This document shows, in pieces, positions 50,257 through 59,829 of a stretch of 64,000 nucleotides of DNA. Within the stretch, counting starts at the first letter, position 1. Every line of letters starts with the position of its first letter. This stretch comes from Pseudomonas brassicacearum subsp. neoaurantiaca (lineage in GTDB: Bacteria; Pseudomonadota; Gammaproteobacteria; Pseudomonadales; Pseudomonadaceae). The stretch is from NCBI RefSeq assembly GCF_013608025.1, contig NZ_VDLV01000064.1:1-64000 (forward strand), written 5' to 3'. The notes below the pieces were generated by a model that worked only from the letters and a program-made list of their open reading frames with translations, did not search any database and was not told the origin of the DNA. The position numbers were made by a program, and so were the translations under genes.

Positions 50257-50345
50257 TGTGAGAGCGAGCCTGCTCGCGAAAGCGGTGTGCCAGACGCCGC
50301 GATGCTGAAGTTACCGGCCCATTCGCGAGCAGGCTCGCTCCCACA
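50257..50345. repeat. Inverted REP-B pair (REPIN)
   Basis: Left copy TGTGAGAGCGAGCCTGCTCG has one change that breaks the stem base; the right inverted copy is intact. Confidence 0.88.
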
Positions 50346-50362
50346 GGGGTTACAAAATGTTG

Positions 50363-50920
50363 TCAGGATTTCGGGGAGATACACACCCCGGCGGTCGCCC
50401 GGATCAGGGCCAGCCGGTGTATCGGGTGTTGCTTGTTGTGGTGAGTGGCACGGGCCAGCCATTGCGGGCACTGCGGGTCGGTGCGGTAGGGCGAGAAGTC
50501 GGCCAGTTGTTGCAACAGGCGCTTTTGCAGGCGGTCGAGTTTGGGGCGGATCTCGCCTACCAGGTCCGGGCGCGGCAGATCCGGCGCCTTGCCTTCCAGG
50601 GCCCAGTCGGACAAGTCGACGTATTGGATAAATTTGTTGGCCTCTATCTGGGCGGCGAAAAACGCCTCCACGGTTTCACCGCTCAGCTTGTAGACCGGCG
50701 CCTGGGCCACGGCGGCGGCAATGACTTCACGTTCGCGCTGACGGTCCTCCACGGGTTTGCCACTGTCCCATTTGCTCAGCGCCACTTGATCGGCGATCAG
50801 CAGGCGCTCGCCAATGGCGTTGAGTAGGGGAGTCAAGGCTTCGGGTGCGGTGCGGGCTTCAGCGGCAGAGGCCAGCAGCGCGGCGGATAAGGCAAGGCAG
50901 AGCTTGAGGCGAAGCGTCAT
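50363..50920 (-). CDS. Periplasmic chorismate mutase (AroQ gamma type)
   Basis: A 185-residue precursor with a signal peptide (LCLALSAALLASAAEA) and an all-helical chorismate mutase domain: LLNAIGERLLIADQVALSKWDSGKPVEDRQREREVI shows the Arg, Lys and Asp/Arg residues of the AroQ pocket, and AFFAAQIEANKFIQY is the helix with Gln/Glu contacts. It makes prephenate outside the cytoplasm; the purpose is not established. No fused dehydratase. Confidence 0.88.
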   Translation of the reverse strand: MTLRLKLCLALSAALLASAAEARTAPEALTPLLNAIGERLLIADQVALSKWDSGKPVEDRQREREVIAAAVAQAPVYKLSGETVEAFFAAQIEANKFIQYVDLSDWALEGKAPDLPRPDLVGEIRPKLDRLQKRLLQQLADFSPYRTDPQCPQWLARATHHNKQHPIHRLALIRATAGVCISPKS

Positions 50921-50978
50921 GGGCGGTCTCGTCTTCTATAGGGAGCGACGACGCATCATGCACGTAACCGGCGCCCAT

Positions 50979-51005
50979 GAAAAAGGCCTCCCGAAGGAGG
51001 CCTCT
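50979..51005 (-). terminator. Intrinsic terminator of glnA
   Basis: Minus strand GGCCTCC-TTCG-GGAGGCC followed by TTTTT: a 7-bp GC stem with a UUCG tetraloop 37 bp after the glnA stop. Confidence 0.92.
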
Positions 51006-51041
51006 CTTTAGTTCACGCCGTGCGTGGCGGCGCTTATTGGA

Positions 51042-52448
51042 TCAGCAGCTGTAGTACAGCTCGTATTCCAGTGGATGTACGAAGGTGCGAACCTTGATTT
51101 CTTCTTCGCTTTTCAGTGCGATGTAAGCGTCGATGAAGTCATCGCTGAATACGCCGCCCTTGGTCAGGAACGCACGGCCCTTGTCCAGCTCTTCCAGGGC
51201 TTCTTTCAGGCTGCCACAGACCTGTGGGATTTCCTTGGCCTCTTCAGGCGGCAGGTCATACAGGTTTTTGTCAGCGGCATCGCCAGGGTGGATCTTGTTC
51301 TGGATACCGTCCAGGCCGGCCATCATCAGTGCAGCGAAGGCCAGGTATGGGTTGGCAGCCGGATCCGGGAAGCGCGCTTCGATACGGCGGGCTTTCGGGC
51401 TGTTCACGTAAGGAATACGGATCGAGGCGGAACGGTTGCGAGCCGAGTAGGCCAGCATCACCGGGGCTTCGAAGCCTGGTACCAGGCGCTTGTAGGAGTT
51501 GGTCGACGGGTTGGTGAAGCCGTTCAGGGCCTTACCGTGCTTGATGATGCCGCCGATGAAGTACAGGGCGGTGTCCGACAGACCGGCATAACCTTCGCCA
51601 GCAAAGGTGTTCTTGCCGTCTTTGGAGATCGACATGTGCACGTGCATGCCCGAACCGTTGTCGCCGTACAGAGGCTTCGGCATGAAGGTCGCGGTGCGGC
51701 CGTAGGCGTCGGCAACGTTGTGTACGCAGTACTTCAGGGTCTGTACTTCGTCAGCCTTCTTCACCAGCGTGTTGAATTTCACGCCGATTTCGTTCTGGCC
51801 GGCAGTTGCCACTTCGTGGTGGTGAACTTCAACGGTCTGGCCCATTTCTTCCAGTGCGTTGCACATGGAGGTACGGATTTCGTGGTCGAAGTCGAACGGT
51901 GGAACCGGGAAGTAGCCGCCTTTGATACCTGGACGGTGGCCTTTGTTGCCGCCTTCCACGTCCTGGTCGGACATCCACGAGCCTTGTTCGGAGAAGATCT
52001 TGAACATGGAGCCGGAGATGTCGGACTTGAACTTGACCGAGTCGAAGATGAAGAACTCAGGCTCTGGACCGAAGAAAGCGGTGTCGCCGATGCCGGTGGA
52101 CTTCAGGTATTCCTCGGCACGGTGGGCGATGGCGCGTGGGTCGCGGTCATAGCCTTGCATGGTCGAAGGTTCGATGATGTCGCAGACCAGGATCAGGGTC
52201 GGCTCTTCGGTGAATGGGTCCAGGACGGCAGTGCTGTCGTCCGGCATCAGGATCATGTCGGAGGCTTCGATGCCTTTCCAGCCGGAGATGGAGGAACCGT
52301 CGAACATCTTGCCGATTTCGAAGAATTCGTCGTCCAGCGCATCACGGGCCGGCATGGTCACGTGATGTTGAGTGCCTTTGGTGTCAGTGAAGCGCAGATC
52401 AATCCACTTGACGTCATGATCTTTGATGAGTTGAACCGACTTCGACAT
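51042..52448 (-). CDS. glnA: Glutamine synthetase type I
   Basis: A 468-residue GSI-beta enzyme: IKDHDVKWIDLRFTDTKG, FDGSSISGWKGI, the ATP-binding NGSGMHVHMSISKDG, and the adenylylation Tyr in KNLYDLPPEEAKEIP near residue 397. Assimilates ammonia into glutamine; controlled by NtrC at transcription and by adenylylation of that Tyr. Confidence 0.98.
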   Translation of the reverse strand: MSKSVQLIKDHDVKWIDLRFTDTKGTQHHVTMPARDALDDEFFEIGKMFDGSSISGWKGIEASDMILMPDDSTAVLDPFTEEPTLILVCDIIEPSTMQGYDRDPRAIAHRAEEYLKSTGIGDTAFFGPEPEFFIFDSVKFKSDISGSMFKIFSEQGSWMSDQDVEGGNKGHRPGIKGGYFPVPPFDFDHEIRTSMCNALEEMGQTVEVHHHEVATAGQNEIGVKFNTLVKKADEVQTLKYCVHNVADAYGRTATFMPKPLYGDNGSGMHVHMSISKDGKNTFAGEGYAGLSDTALYFIGGIIKHGKALNGFTNPSTNSYKRLVPGFEAPVMLAYSARNRSASIRIPYVNSPKARRIEARFPDPAANPYLAFAALMMAGLDGIQNKIHPGDAADKNLYDLPPEEAKEIPQVCGSLKEALEELDKGRAFLTKGGVFSDDFIDAYIALKSEEEIKVRTFVHPLEYELYYSC

Positions 52449-52544
52449 ATGTCCTCCGGGTGGCTTCGGGCGGGTAGTGGAGTGCCCTTAGATATGGGTG
52501 ATGCCGGCGCGAATACTCTGCCAAGGCAACCTGCCTCACAAGGG

Positions 52545-52560
52545 AGCAAATTGCATGCCA
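52545..52560 (-). promoter_or_regulatory. Sigma-54 (-24/-12) promoter of glnA
   Basis: On the minus strand TGGCATG-CAAT-TTGCT matches the consensus TGGCACG-N4-TTGCT except one base, with the invariant GG and GC spaced correctly. It lies about 100 bp before the glnA start, and ntrBC is encoded in the same window. Confidence 0.82.
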
Positions 52561-52728
52561 GTGCCCCACCATGGGTTTTTTGCACCAAATCCACGCTTTT
52601 GAAGGCGTAAATCCAAGATTGTCGGACAATAACGCACTGCAATGTGGCGTCGTCAATCGATAATGACCTGTTTTGGTGCATGCGAAGCCAACTACAGATT
52701 AATTGGTCAAACCTTGAGCAATTTCCGC

Positions 52729-52734
52729 TATAAT
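52729..52734 (+). promoter_or_regulatory. Probable -10 box of thiI
   Basis: A perfect TATAAT 42 bp before the thiI ATG. TTGGTC at 52703 would be a -35 with a 20-nt spacer, longer than ideal, so the assignment is partial. Confidence 0.5.
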
Positions 52735-52776
52735 CCGCGCCCCCCTTTTTCGGCTGGCCGTTCGCGCGCTGTTTTC

Positions 52777-54231
52777 ATGAAACTAATCGTAAAAGTCTTC
52801 CCCGAGATCACTATCAAGAGCCGCCCGGTACGGATGCGTTTCATCCGCCAGTTGGCCAAGAACATCCGTGCCGTGCTCCGAGACCTGGACCCGGCCGTGG
52901 TGGTGAACGGCGTGTGGGACAATCTCGAGCTGGAAACCCGCGTCAGCGAACCCAAGCTGCTGAAGGAAATGACCGAGCGCCTGAGCTGCATGCCGGGCAT
53001 CGCACATTTCCTGCAGGTCGACGAATACCCGCTGGGGGATTTCGACGACATCCTCGCCAAATGCATGCTCCATTATGGTGATGCGCTGGCCGGCAAGATC
53101 TTTTCGGTTCGCTGCAAGCGCGCCGGCAAGCACCCGTTCAGTTCAATGGACGTGGAACGTTATGTCGGCAGCCAGTTGCGCCGGCAGTGCGGCGCCGCCG
53201 GTATCTCGCTGAAAGATCCAGAGATCGAAGTGCGGATCGAAATTCGCGACCAACGGTTGTTCGTGATCCACAGCCAGCACGACAGCATCGGCGGTTACCC
53301 GCTGGGCTCGCTGGAGCAGACGTTGGTATTGATGTCCGGTGGTTTCGACTCCACCGTCGCTGCCTACCAGATCATGCGTCGTGGCCTGATGAGCCATTTC
53401 TGCTTCTTCAACCTCGGCGGGCGTGCTCACGAACTGGGCGTGATGGAAGTGGCGCACTTCATCTGGAAGAAGTACGGCAGCTCCCAACGCGTGTTATTTG
53501 TGAGCGTGCCGTTCGAAGAAGTCCTGGGCGAGATTCTCGGCAAAGTCGATAACAGTCATATGGGCGTCATTTTGAAGCGTATGATGTTGCGTGCCGCGAC
53601 GAGCATCGCCGACCGCCTGCACATCGACGCGCTGGTGACCGGCGAGGCGATTTCCCAGGTATCGAGCCAGACGCTGCCGAACCTGTCGGTGATCGACTGC
53701 GTGACCGAGAAACTCGTGCTGCGTCCGCTGATCGCCAGCCACAAGCAGGACATCATCGACACCGCCAATGAGATCGGCACCGCCGATTTCGCCCGGCACA
53801 TGCCGGAGTACTGCGGGGTCATCTCGGTCAATCCGAAGACGGCGGCCAAGCGCGGGCGTGTGGAACACGAAGAGAAAGAATTCGACATGGCGGTCCTCGA
53901 ACGCGCGATCGAGAACGCCAGGCTGGTACCGATCGATCGGGTCATCGACGAATTGGGCCAGGACATCCAGATTGAAGAAGTCGGCGAAGCGCTGGCTGGT
54001 CAGATCATCATCGACATCCGTCACCCGGACGATGCTGAAGATGACCCGCTGAGCGTTGCCGGCGTCGAGGTACAAACGATGCCGTTCTATGCAGTGAACG
54101 CGCGTTTCAAGGAACTGGACCCTACTCGCCAGTACCTGCTGTATTGCGACAAAGGCGTGATGAGTCGCCTGCATGCCCACCATTTGCTCAGTGAGGGGCA
54201 TGCCAATGTGCGCGTTTATCGACCGAGCTAA
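52777..54231 (+). CDS. thiI: tRNA 4-thiouridine / thiamine sulfur transferase ThiI
   Basis: A 484-residue protein: N-terminal ferredoxin-like and THUMP domains (LIVKVFPEITIKSRPVRMRFIRQLAKNI), PP-loop ATPase LMSGGFDSTVAAYQ, and a C-terminal rhodanese domain with the persulfide Cys in YLLYCDKGVMSRLHA. It makes s4U8 in tRNA and supplies sulfur for the thiazole of thiamine. The ATG at MKLIVKVFPE is the conserved start; a longer frame to 52642 enters the promoter region. Confidence 0.97.
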   Translation: MKLIVKVFPEITIKSRPVRMRFIRQLAKNIRAVLRDLDPAVVVNGVWDNLELETRVSEPKLLKEMTERLSCMPGIAHFLQVDEYPLGDFDDILAKCMLHYGDALAGKIFSVRCKRAGKHPFSSMDVERYVGSQLRRQCGAAGISLKDPEIEVRIEIRDQRLFVIHSQHDSIGGYPLGSLEQTLVLMSGGFDSTVAAYQIMRRGLMSHFCFFNLGGRAHELGVMEVAHFIWKKYGSSQRVLFVSVPFEEVLGEILGKVDNSHMGVILKRMMLRAATSIADRLHIDALVTGEAISQVSSQTLPNLSVIDCVTEKLVLRPLIASHKQDIIDTANEIGTADFARHMPEYCGVISVNPKTAAKRGRVEHEEKEFDMAVLERAIENARLVPIDRVIDELGQDIQIEEVGEALAGQIIIDIRHPDDAEDDPLSVAGVEVQTMPFYAVNARFKELDPTRQYLLYCDKGVMSRLHAHHLLSEGHANVRVYRPS

Positions 54232-54365
54232 GTGCCCGGGGCTGTTTGCCTGTGGCCTGCGTCACCGGCCCCCCGACGCCGCCGACACGCTGTAACTGTC
54301 GGACTCTACTGTAAATCGCTGCCACGACCTGTCAGCACACCGAATCCTCTGATCGAGATACACAA

Positions 54366-56186
54366 GTGATCGAAAATCTACGCAACATCGCCATCATTGC
54401 TCACGTTGACCATGGTAAGACCACCCTGGTAGACAAACTCTTGCGTCAATCCGGCACCCTGGAGCGCAACGAGCTCAACGACGAGCGCGTGATGGACTCC
54501 AACGACCAGGAAAAAGAGCGCGGTATTACCATCCTGGCGAAAAACACTGCCATCAACTGGAACGGCTACCACATCAACATCGTGGACACCCCGGGCCACG
54601 CCGACTTCGGTGGTGAAGTAGAGCGCGTGATGTCGATGGTTGACTCCGTGCTGCTGCTGGTCGACGCCCAGGACGGTCCTATGCCGCAAACCCGTTTCGT
54701 GACCAAGAAGGCTTTCGAAGCCGGCCTGCGTCCGATCGTGTGCATCAACAAGGTTGACCGTCCAGGCGCGCGTCCGGACTGGGTTCTGGACCAGATCTTC
54801 GACCTGTTCGACAACCTGGGCGCTACCGAAGAACAGCTGGACTTCAAAGTCGTCTACGCCTCGGCCCTGAACGGTATTGCCGGTCTGGACCACACCGACA
54901 TGGCTGAAGACATGACCCCGCTGTACCAGTCGATCGTCGACAACGTACCGGCACCGAAGGTCGACCGTGACGGCCCGTTCCAGATGCAAATCTCCGCACT
55001 GGACTACAACAGCTTCCTCGGTGTTATCGGCGTTGGCCGTATCGCCCGTGGTCGCGTCAAGCCGAACACTCCGGTCGTGGCTATCGGCGCCGACGGCAAG
55101 CGTCGCAACGGTCGCATCCTGAAGCTGATGGGTCACCACGGCCTGCACCGTGTAGACGTTGAAGAAGCGGCTGCCGGCGACATCGTCTGCATCAGCGGCA
55201 TGGACTCGCTGTTCATCTCCGACACCCTGTGCCACCCGGATACCGTTGAAGCGATGAAGCCGTTGACCGTCGACGAGCCAACCGTTTCCATGACTTTCCA
55301 GGTAAACGACTCGCCGTTCTGCGGTAAAGAAGGCAAGTTCGTGACTTCCCGTAACATCAAGGAACGTCTGGACAAAGAGCTGCTGTACAACGTTGCACTG
55401 CGCGTTGAAGAAGGCGACTCGGCTGACAAGTTCAAGGTCTCCGGCCGTGGCGAACTGCACCTCTCGGTACTGATCGAAACCATGCGTCGCGAAGGCTTCG
55501 AAATGGCTGTAGGCCGTCCGGAAGTGATCATCCGTCTGGTTGACGGCGTGAAGCACGAACCGTTCGAAAACGTCACCATCGACCTGCCGGAAGAATCCCA
55601 GGGCAAGGTGATGGAAGAGATGGGCCTGCGTAAAGGCGACCTGACCAACATGGTGCCGGATGGCAAGGGCCGTGTACGTCTGGAATACAACATCCCTGCT
55701 CGCGGTCTGATCGGTTTCCGTAACCAGTTCCTGACCCTGACCAACGGTGCTGGCATCCTGACCTCGATCTTCGACCGTTACGACGTGATGAAGTCGGGCG
55801 ACATGTCCGGCCGTCAGAACGGTGTTCTGGTTTCGGTTGAAACCGGCAAGGCACTGACCTACTCCCTGGAAACCCTCCAGGCGCGTGGCAAGCTGTTCGT
55901 CGAGCACGGCCAGGAAATCTACGGTGGCCAGATCGTTGGCCTGAACAGCCGTGACAACGACCTGGGCGTGAACCCTACCAAGGGCAAGAAGCTCGACAAC
56001 ATGCGTGCTTCGGGTAAAGACGAAACCATCGCCCTGGTTCCACCTGTTCGCTTCACCCTGGAACAGGCCCTGGAATTCATCCAGGACGACGAGCTGTGCG
56101 AAGTGACGCCTAAGTCGATCCGCCTGCGCAAGAAGATCCTGGACGAAAGCGAGCGTACCCGCGCCGCCAAGAAAGCCAAGGCCTGA
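54366..56186 (+). CDS. typA: Ribosome-binding GTPase TypA/BipA
   Basis: A 606-residue translational GTPase. G1 AHVDHGKTTLVDKLL, G2 region RGITILAKNTAI, G3 DTPGHADFGGEV, G4 INKVDRPGARP and G5 YASALNGIAG are intact, followed by EF-G-like domains and the BipA-specific C-terminal domain (GLIGFRNQFLTLTNGAGIL). It helps 50S assembly and stress or low-temperature growth. Start at MIENLRNIAIIAHVDHG is encoded by GTG. Confidence 0.97.
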   Translation: MIENLRNIAIIAHVDHGKTTLVDKLLRQSGTLERNELNDERVMDSNDQEKERGITILAKNTAINWNGYHINIVDTPGHADFGGEVERVMSMVDSVLLLVDAQDGPMPQTRFVTKKAFEAGLRPIVCINKVDRPGARPDWVLDQIFDLFDNLGATEEQLDFKVVYASALNGIAGLDHTDMAEDMTPLYQSIVDNVPAPKVDRDGPFQMQISALDYNSFLGVIGVGRIARGRVKPNTPVVAIGADGKRRNGRILKLMGHHGLHRVDVEEAAAGDIVCISGMDSLFISDTLCHPDTVEAMKPLTVDEPTVSMTFQVNDSPFCGKEGKFVTSRNIKERLDKELLYNVALRVEEGDSADKFKVSGRGELHLSVLIETMRREGFEMAVGRPEVIIRLVDGVKHEPFENVTIDLPEESQGKVMEEMGLRKGDLTNMVPDGKGRVRLEYNIPARGLIGFRNQFLTLTNGAGILTSIFDRYDVMKSGDMSGRQNGVLVSVETGKALTYSLETLQARGKLFVEHGQEIYGGQIVGLNSRDNDLGVNPTKGKKLDNMRASGKDETIALVPPVRFTLEQALEFIQDDELCEVTPKSIRLRKKILDESERTRAAKKAKA

Positions 56187-56208
56187 TTGCTTAGCTTCGG
56201 CTGAATGA

Positions 56209-56247
56209 AAAACGCCCCCGGTCGTGAGACCGGGGGCGTTTTTTTGT
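56209..56247 (+). terminator. Intrinsic terminator of typA
   Basis: AACGCCCCCGGTC-GTGA-GACCGGGGGCGTT is a perfect 13-bp stem followed by seven T; it lies 23 bp after the stop. Confidence 0.96.
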
Positions 56248-56278
56248 GCCTGGGATTTGTGTGGCGCCTGTCAGGGCC

Positions 56279-56371
56279 TATCGCGAGCAAGCTCGCTCCC
56301 ACAGTAGGTCTATGTCGGGCACAAATTCCGTGTCCGCAGAAAATCCACTGTGGGAGCGAGCTTGCTCGCGA
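56279..56371. repeat. REP-B pair in outward orientation
   Basis: An inverted copy (56281-56304) comes first and a forward copy (56349-56371) second, the opposite order to the other REPINs in the window, so the internal arms face outward. Confidence 0.85.
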
Positions 56372-56407
56372 TAACGGTATTGCAGGCGCAGCTGGACTAT
56401 CAGTCGA

Positions 56408-56845
56408 TCAGAATTTGTCCAACGTCCGCGGATTACGCTCGCGCTCCACTTCCTTGGGCTTGTACGCGCAGTAACCCGGCCGAGGCCCAACCCGTGGATG
56501 ATTGCGGCAGGTGTCCGGGCGCTTCTCGTAAATGGTGCACAGCCGGCTCTTGCGGTCCAGATACAGGCAGTCGTTGTTGCTCATGCGTTGCAACGTGAAG
56601 ATTTCCGACTTCTGGTTGTAGCGCTCGACGATCCCTTCCTTTTGCAGGCGCTTGGCGATGTTTTTCGGCGGGTCGCCCAGTTCGAATTCATCGACGATGC
56701 CAATCCGGATCAGGTCCTTGATCTTGACCTCTACCGGCAGGGTGCAGCAGCTCGACACGCAGGAACCGCACATCGGGGCGGAGTACTTGGCCCAGGTATC
56801 GAGTCGGTCGATCTCCGCGGCGGCGATCAGGTTGGGCTTCATCAT
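56408..56845 (-). CDS. YkgJ-type cysteine-cluster (zinc/iron-chelating) protein
   Basis: A 145-residue protein with the CxxCxxxC-type metal motif: CGSCVSSCC near residues 26-34, then CLYLD, LCTIYEKRPDTCRNHPRVG and a final GYC. These cysteines probably bind a metal cluster. Two adjacent ATG codons and a GTG are possible starts; I take the first ATG. Function unknown. Confidence 0.85.
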   Translation of the reverse strand: MMKPNLIAAAEIDRLDTWAKYSAPMCGSCVSSCCTLPVEVKIKDLIRIGIVDEFELGDPPKNIAKRLQKEGIVERYNQKSEIFTLQRMSNNDCLYLDRKSRLCTIYEKRPDTCRNHPRVGPRPGYCAYKPKEVERERNPRTLDKF

Positions 56846-57099
56846 CACGGTTTACCAGCATGCATCAGGGCGCGCGATCATACCGGGACTGGTGAAATTT
56901 TGAACGACCATCTGCCGGTTTTTTTTGCGTCCCGACAAAACCCCGCCTGTACCGGCACGGCCCCTGCATTCATTCGTCCATCGGCAATTCCTTGGCGACG
57001 ATTCTCCGGCGTCCGGGAAAAACCACCGAACCAAGAGCCTGTACCGTCTGTCAGACCGACTAGGCTCAGACAATTCCATGCTCGTTCGAGGTCTCATCA

Positions 57100-59550
57100 A
57101 TGACTCAAGAACCACTTGTTCGCGAAGCTGAGGTTGCGGCTTTTCGCGACGCCGTGTTGACCAAACTCACTTATGCCGTCGGCAAGGACCCCGATCATGC
57201 GTTTGATCACGATTGGTTCGAAGCCATCGCCCTTGCCGCCCGGGACCACATGGTCGAACACTGGATGGACCACACGCGGCAGATCTACCGCAAGGGCCAG
57301 AAGCGCGTCTATTACCTCTCCCTGGAATTTCTCATCGGTCGCTTGCTGTACGACAGCCTGAGCAATCTGGGCCTGCTGGACACGGCCCGCGAAGCGTTGA
57401 CCGAACTGGGCGTGGACCTTGAGCGCATCCGCCTGCTGGAGCCCGACGCGGCCCTCGGCAACGGTGGCCTCGGTCGCCTGGCGGCGTGCTTCATGGAGAG
57501 CATGTCGACATTGGGTATCGCTGGCCATGGCTACGGTATCCGATATGAGCACGGCTTGTTCCGCCAGGCGATTGTCGATGGCTGGCAGCAGGAGCAGACC
57601 GAGCATTGGCTGGATTTCGGCAACCCGTGGGAGTTCGAGCGGCCGGAAGTCGTCTACCCGATCGGCTTTGGTGGCAGCGTCGAAACCGTGACTGACGACA
57701 ACGGCAAGACTCGCCAGGTCTGGTCTCCAGCCGAAACCGTGCGCGCCATTGCCTATGACACACCGGTGGTGGGCTGGCGCGGTGCCAGTGTCAATACCCT
57801 GCGCTTGTGGCGCGCCCGGGCCGTGGAAGACCTGCACCTGGAACGCTTCAATGCCGGCGACCACCTCGGCGCCGTGGCGGAAGTGGCTCGGGCCGAGAGT
57901 ATCTCCCGCGTCTTGTACCCGGCCGACAGCACCGAGGCCGGCCAGGAATTGCGCCTTCGCCAGGAGTATTTCTTCGTCGCCGCCTCCCTGCAGGATTTGC
58001 TGCGCCGCCATCGCAACATGCACACCTCGGTGCTGACCCTGGGCGATCACGCGGCGATCCAGCTCAACGACACGCACCCGTCCATCGCCGTGGCCGAGCT
58101 GATGCGCCAATTGGTGGATGTCTACGACGTCGCATGGGACGCGGCCTGGCAGATCACCCAGGACACGCTGTCCTACACCAACCACACGTTGCTGCCCGAA
58201 GCCCTGGAAACCTGGCCGGTGGGGCTGATGGAGCGCATGCTGCCGCGGCACATGCAGATCATCTACCTGATCAACGCCCAGCACATCGACTCGCTGCGGG
58301 CTAAGGGCGTGCACGATTTCGACGTGCTGCGCTCGGTGTCGCTGATCGAAGAAGACAACGGTCGCCGCGTGCGCATGGGCAACCTGGCATTCCTCGGTTC
58401 CCATAGCGTCAACGGAGTGTCTGGGCTGCATACGCAACTGATGCGCAGCACGGTGTTCTCCGAGCTGCACAAGCTTTATCCAGAGCGAATCAATAACAAG
58501 ACCAACGGCATCACCTTCCGCCGCTGGTTGTTCCAGGCCAACGCCGAATTGACCTCGATGATGGTCGACGCCCTTGGCCCGAGCGTGCTCGACAATCCCG
58601 AAGAGCGGTTGATCGAGCTGGAGCCGTTCGCTGACAAACCGGCGTTTCGCAAGCAGTTCGCCGAACAGCGCCTGCACAGCAAGAAAGCCTTGGCCTACCT
58701 GATCCACGAGCGGCTGGGCATCGCCGTCAACCCGGCCGCGATGTTCGACGTGCAGGTCAAGCGGATCCACGAATACAAGCGCCAGTTGCTCAACCTGATG
58801 CACACCGTGGCGCTGTACCAGGCGATTCGCGCCGAGCCGGAAGTGGATTGGGTACCGCGGGTGAAAATCTTCGCCGGCAAGGCCGCGGCCAGTTACCACC
58901 AGGCCAAGTTGATCATCAAGCTGACCAACGACATCGCCCGGGTGGTGAACAACGACCCGACCGTGCGCGGCTTGCTCAAAGTCGTGTTCCTGCCCAACTA
59001 CAACGTCAGCCTGGCCGAAAGCATCATCCCGGCGGCGGACCTGTCGGAGCAGATCTCAACCGCCGGTTTCGAAGCCTCGGGCACCAGCAACATGAAGTTC
59101 GGCCTCAACGGTGCGCTGACCATCGGCACCATGGACGGCGCCAACGTGGAAATGCACGAGCGTGTCGGCGGCGACCATATGTTCATCTTCGGCCTGACCG
59201 CCGAGCAGGTGGAAGCGCGCAAGCGCAACGGTGAATTCAGCGCCGCGCCGGACATCGCCGCGTCCCATCGCCTTGGCGATGTATTGCAAGCGATTCGTGG
59301 CGGCGTCTTCTCGCCGGACGACCCGATGCGCTACACCGGGCTGGTGGATTCGCTGGTGGATTACGACCGCTTCCTGGTCTGTGCCGATTTCGACGCGTAC
59401 TGGAACGCCCAGGCCAAAGTCGAAGAAAGGTGGCACGACTCCAAGCAATGGTGGCGCTCGGCGGTGCTCAACACCGCTCGCATGGGCTGGTTCTCCTCGG
59501 ACCGGACCATCCGCGAATACGCCACCGACATCTGGAAGGCTTTGGAGTAA
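57100..59550 (+). CDS. glgP: Glycogen/starch/alpha-glucan phosphorylase
   Basis: A full-length 816-residue GT35 enzyme: YYLSLEFLIGRLLYDSL, DAALGNGGLGRLAACFMES, QLNDTHPSIAVAELMR, then VFLPNYNVSLAESIIPAADLSEQIS and EASGTSNMKFGLNGALTIGTMDGANVE, which holds the PLP lysine region. Releases glucose 1-phosphate from glycogen. Monocistronic in the window; other glg genes are not present. A hairpin GAAGCCCAAC-GGCG-GTTGGGCTTC at 59571-59594 follows the stop but lacks a T run. Confidence 0.96.
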   Translation: MTQEPLVREAEVAAFRDAVLTKLTYAVGKDPDHAFDHDWFEAIALAARDHMVEHWMDHTRQIYRKGQKRVYYLSLEFLIGRLLYDSLSNLGLLDTAREALTELGVDLERIRLLEPDAALGNGGLGRLAACFMESMSTLGIAGHGYGIRYEHGLFRQAIVDGWQQEQTEHWLDFGNPWEFERPEVVYPIGFGGSVETVTDDNGKTRQVWSPAETVRAIAYDTPVVGWRGASVNTLRLWRARAVEDLHLERFNAGDHLGAVAEVARAESISRVLYPADSTEAGQELRLRQEYFFVAASLQDLLRRHRNMHTSVLTLGDHAAIQLNDTHPSIAVAELMRQLVDVYDVAWDAAWQITQDTLSYTNHTLLPEALETWPVGLMERMLPRHMQIIYLINAQHIDSLRAKGVHDFDVLRSVSLIEEDNGRRVRMGNLAFLGSHSVNGVSGLHTQLMRSTVFSELHKLYPERINNKTNGITFRRWLFQANAELTSMMVDALGPSVLDNPEERLIELEPFADKPAFRKQFAEQRLHSKKALAYLIHERLGIAVNPAAMFDVQVKRIHEYKRQLLNLMHTVALYQAIRAEPEVDWVPRVKIFAGKAAASYHQAKLIIKLTNDIARVVNNDPTVRGLLKVVFLPNYNVSLAESIIPAADLSEQISTAGFEASGTSNMKFGLNGALTIGTMDGANVEMHERVGGDHMFIFGLTAEQVEARKRNGEFSAAPDIAASHRLGDVLQAIRGGVFSPDDPMRYTGLVDSLVDYDRFLVCADFDAYWNAQAKVEERWHDSKQWWRSAVLNTARMGWFSSDRTIREYATDIWKALE

Positions 59551-59570
59551 AGGTTGCAAGAAATGTGAGC

Positions 59571-59594
59571 GAAGCCCAACGGCGGTTGGGCTTC
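59571..59594 (+). terminator. Hairpin after glgP, weak terminator
   Basis: A perfect 10-bp stem with a GGCG loop is followed by GTCGATATA, not a T tract, so termination may be inefficient. Confidence 0.5.
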
Positions 59595-59654
59595 GTCGAT
59601 ATACTAAGCGCCAGATTCGCCGGGTTGCGGCGTAGCTCAGTCAATTGTGTCCAG

Positions 59655-59744
59655 TGTGGGAGCGAGCCTGCTCGCGAAAGCGGTCTATCAGCCAACATAG
59701 ATGTTCGGTTTGAAGGCCCTTTCGCGAGCAGGCTCGCTCCCACA
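59655..59744. repeat. Inverted REP-B pair (REPIN)
   Basis: Forward TGTGGGAGCGAGCCTGCTCG and its inverted copy bracket about 45 bp between glgP and the DUF2339 gene. Confidence 0.9.
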
Positions 59745-59829
59745 GGTTTGGAGTGATTCCACTAGACTGAGTCAGGCACCGCATCTTCCCGGTCATGCCC
59801 GCAACGGGCCGCTTAGGGATATCGACCAT

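Larger units (their letters stand above)
52449..52776. other. Divergent glnA/thiI promoter region
   Basis: This 328-bp region holds the glnA sigma-54 promoter (52545-52560), possible NtrC half-sites (TGCACCA at 52581-52587 and TGGTGCA at 52674-52680), and a TATAAT for thiI at 52729-52734. No gene seen. Confidence 0.7.

Noticed and set aside
54232..54365. GC-rich inverted sequences after thiI as a terminator
   Set aside because: GGGGC/GGCCCC segments can pair, but there is no T tract and the fold is ambiguous.
54378..55907. Long leftward frame opposite typA
   Set aside because: Antisense shadow; typA is unmistakable.
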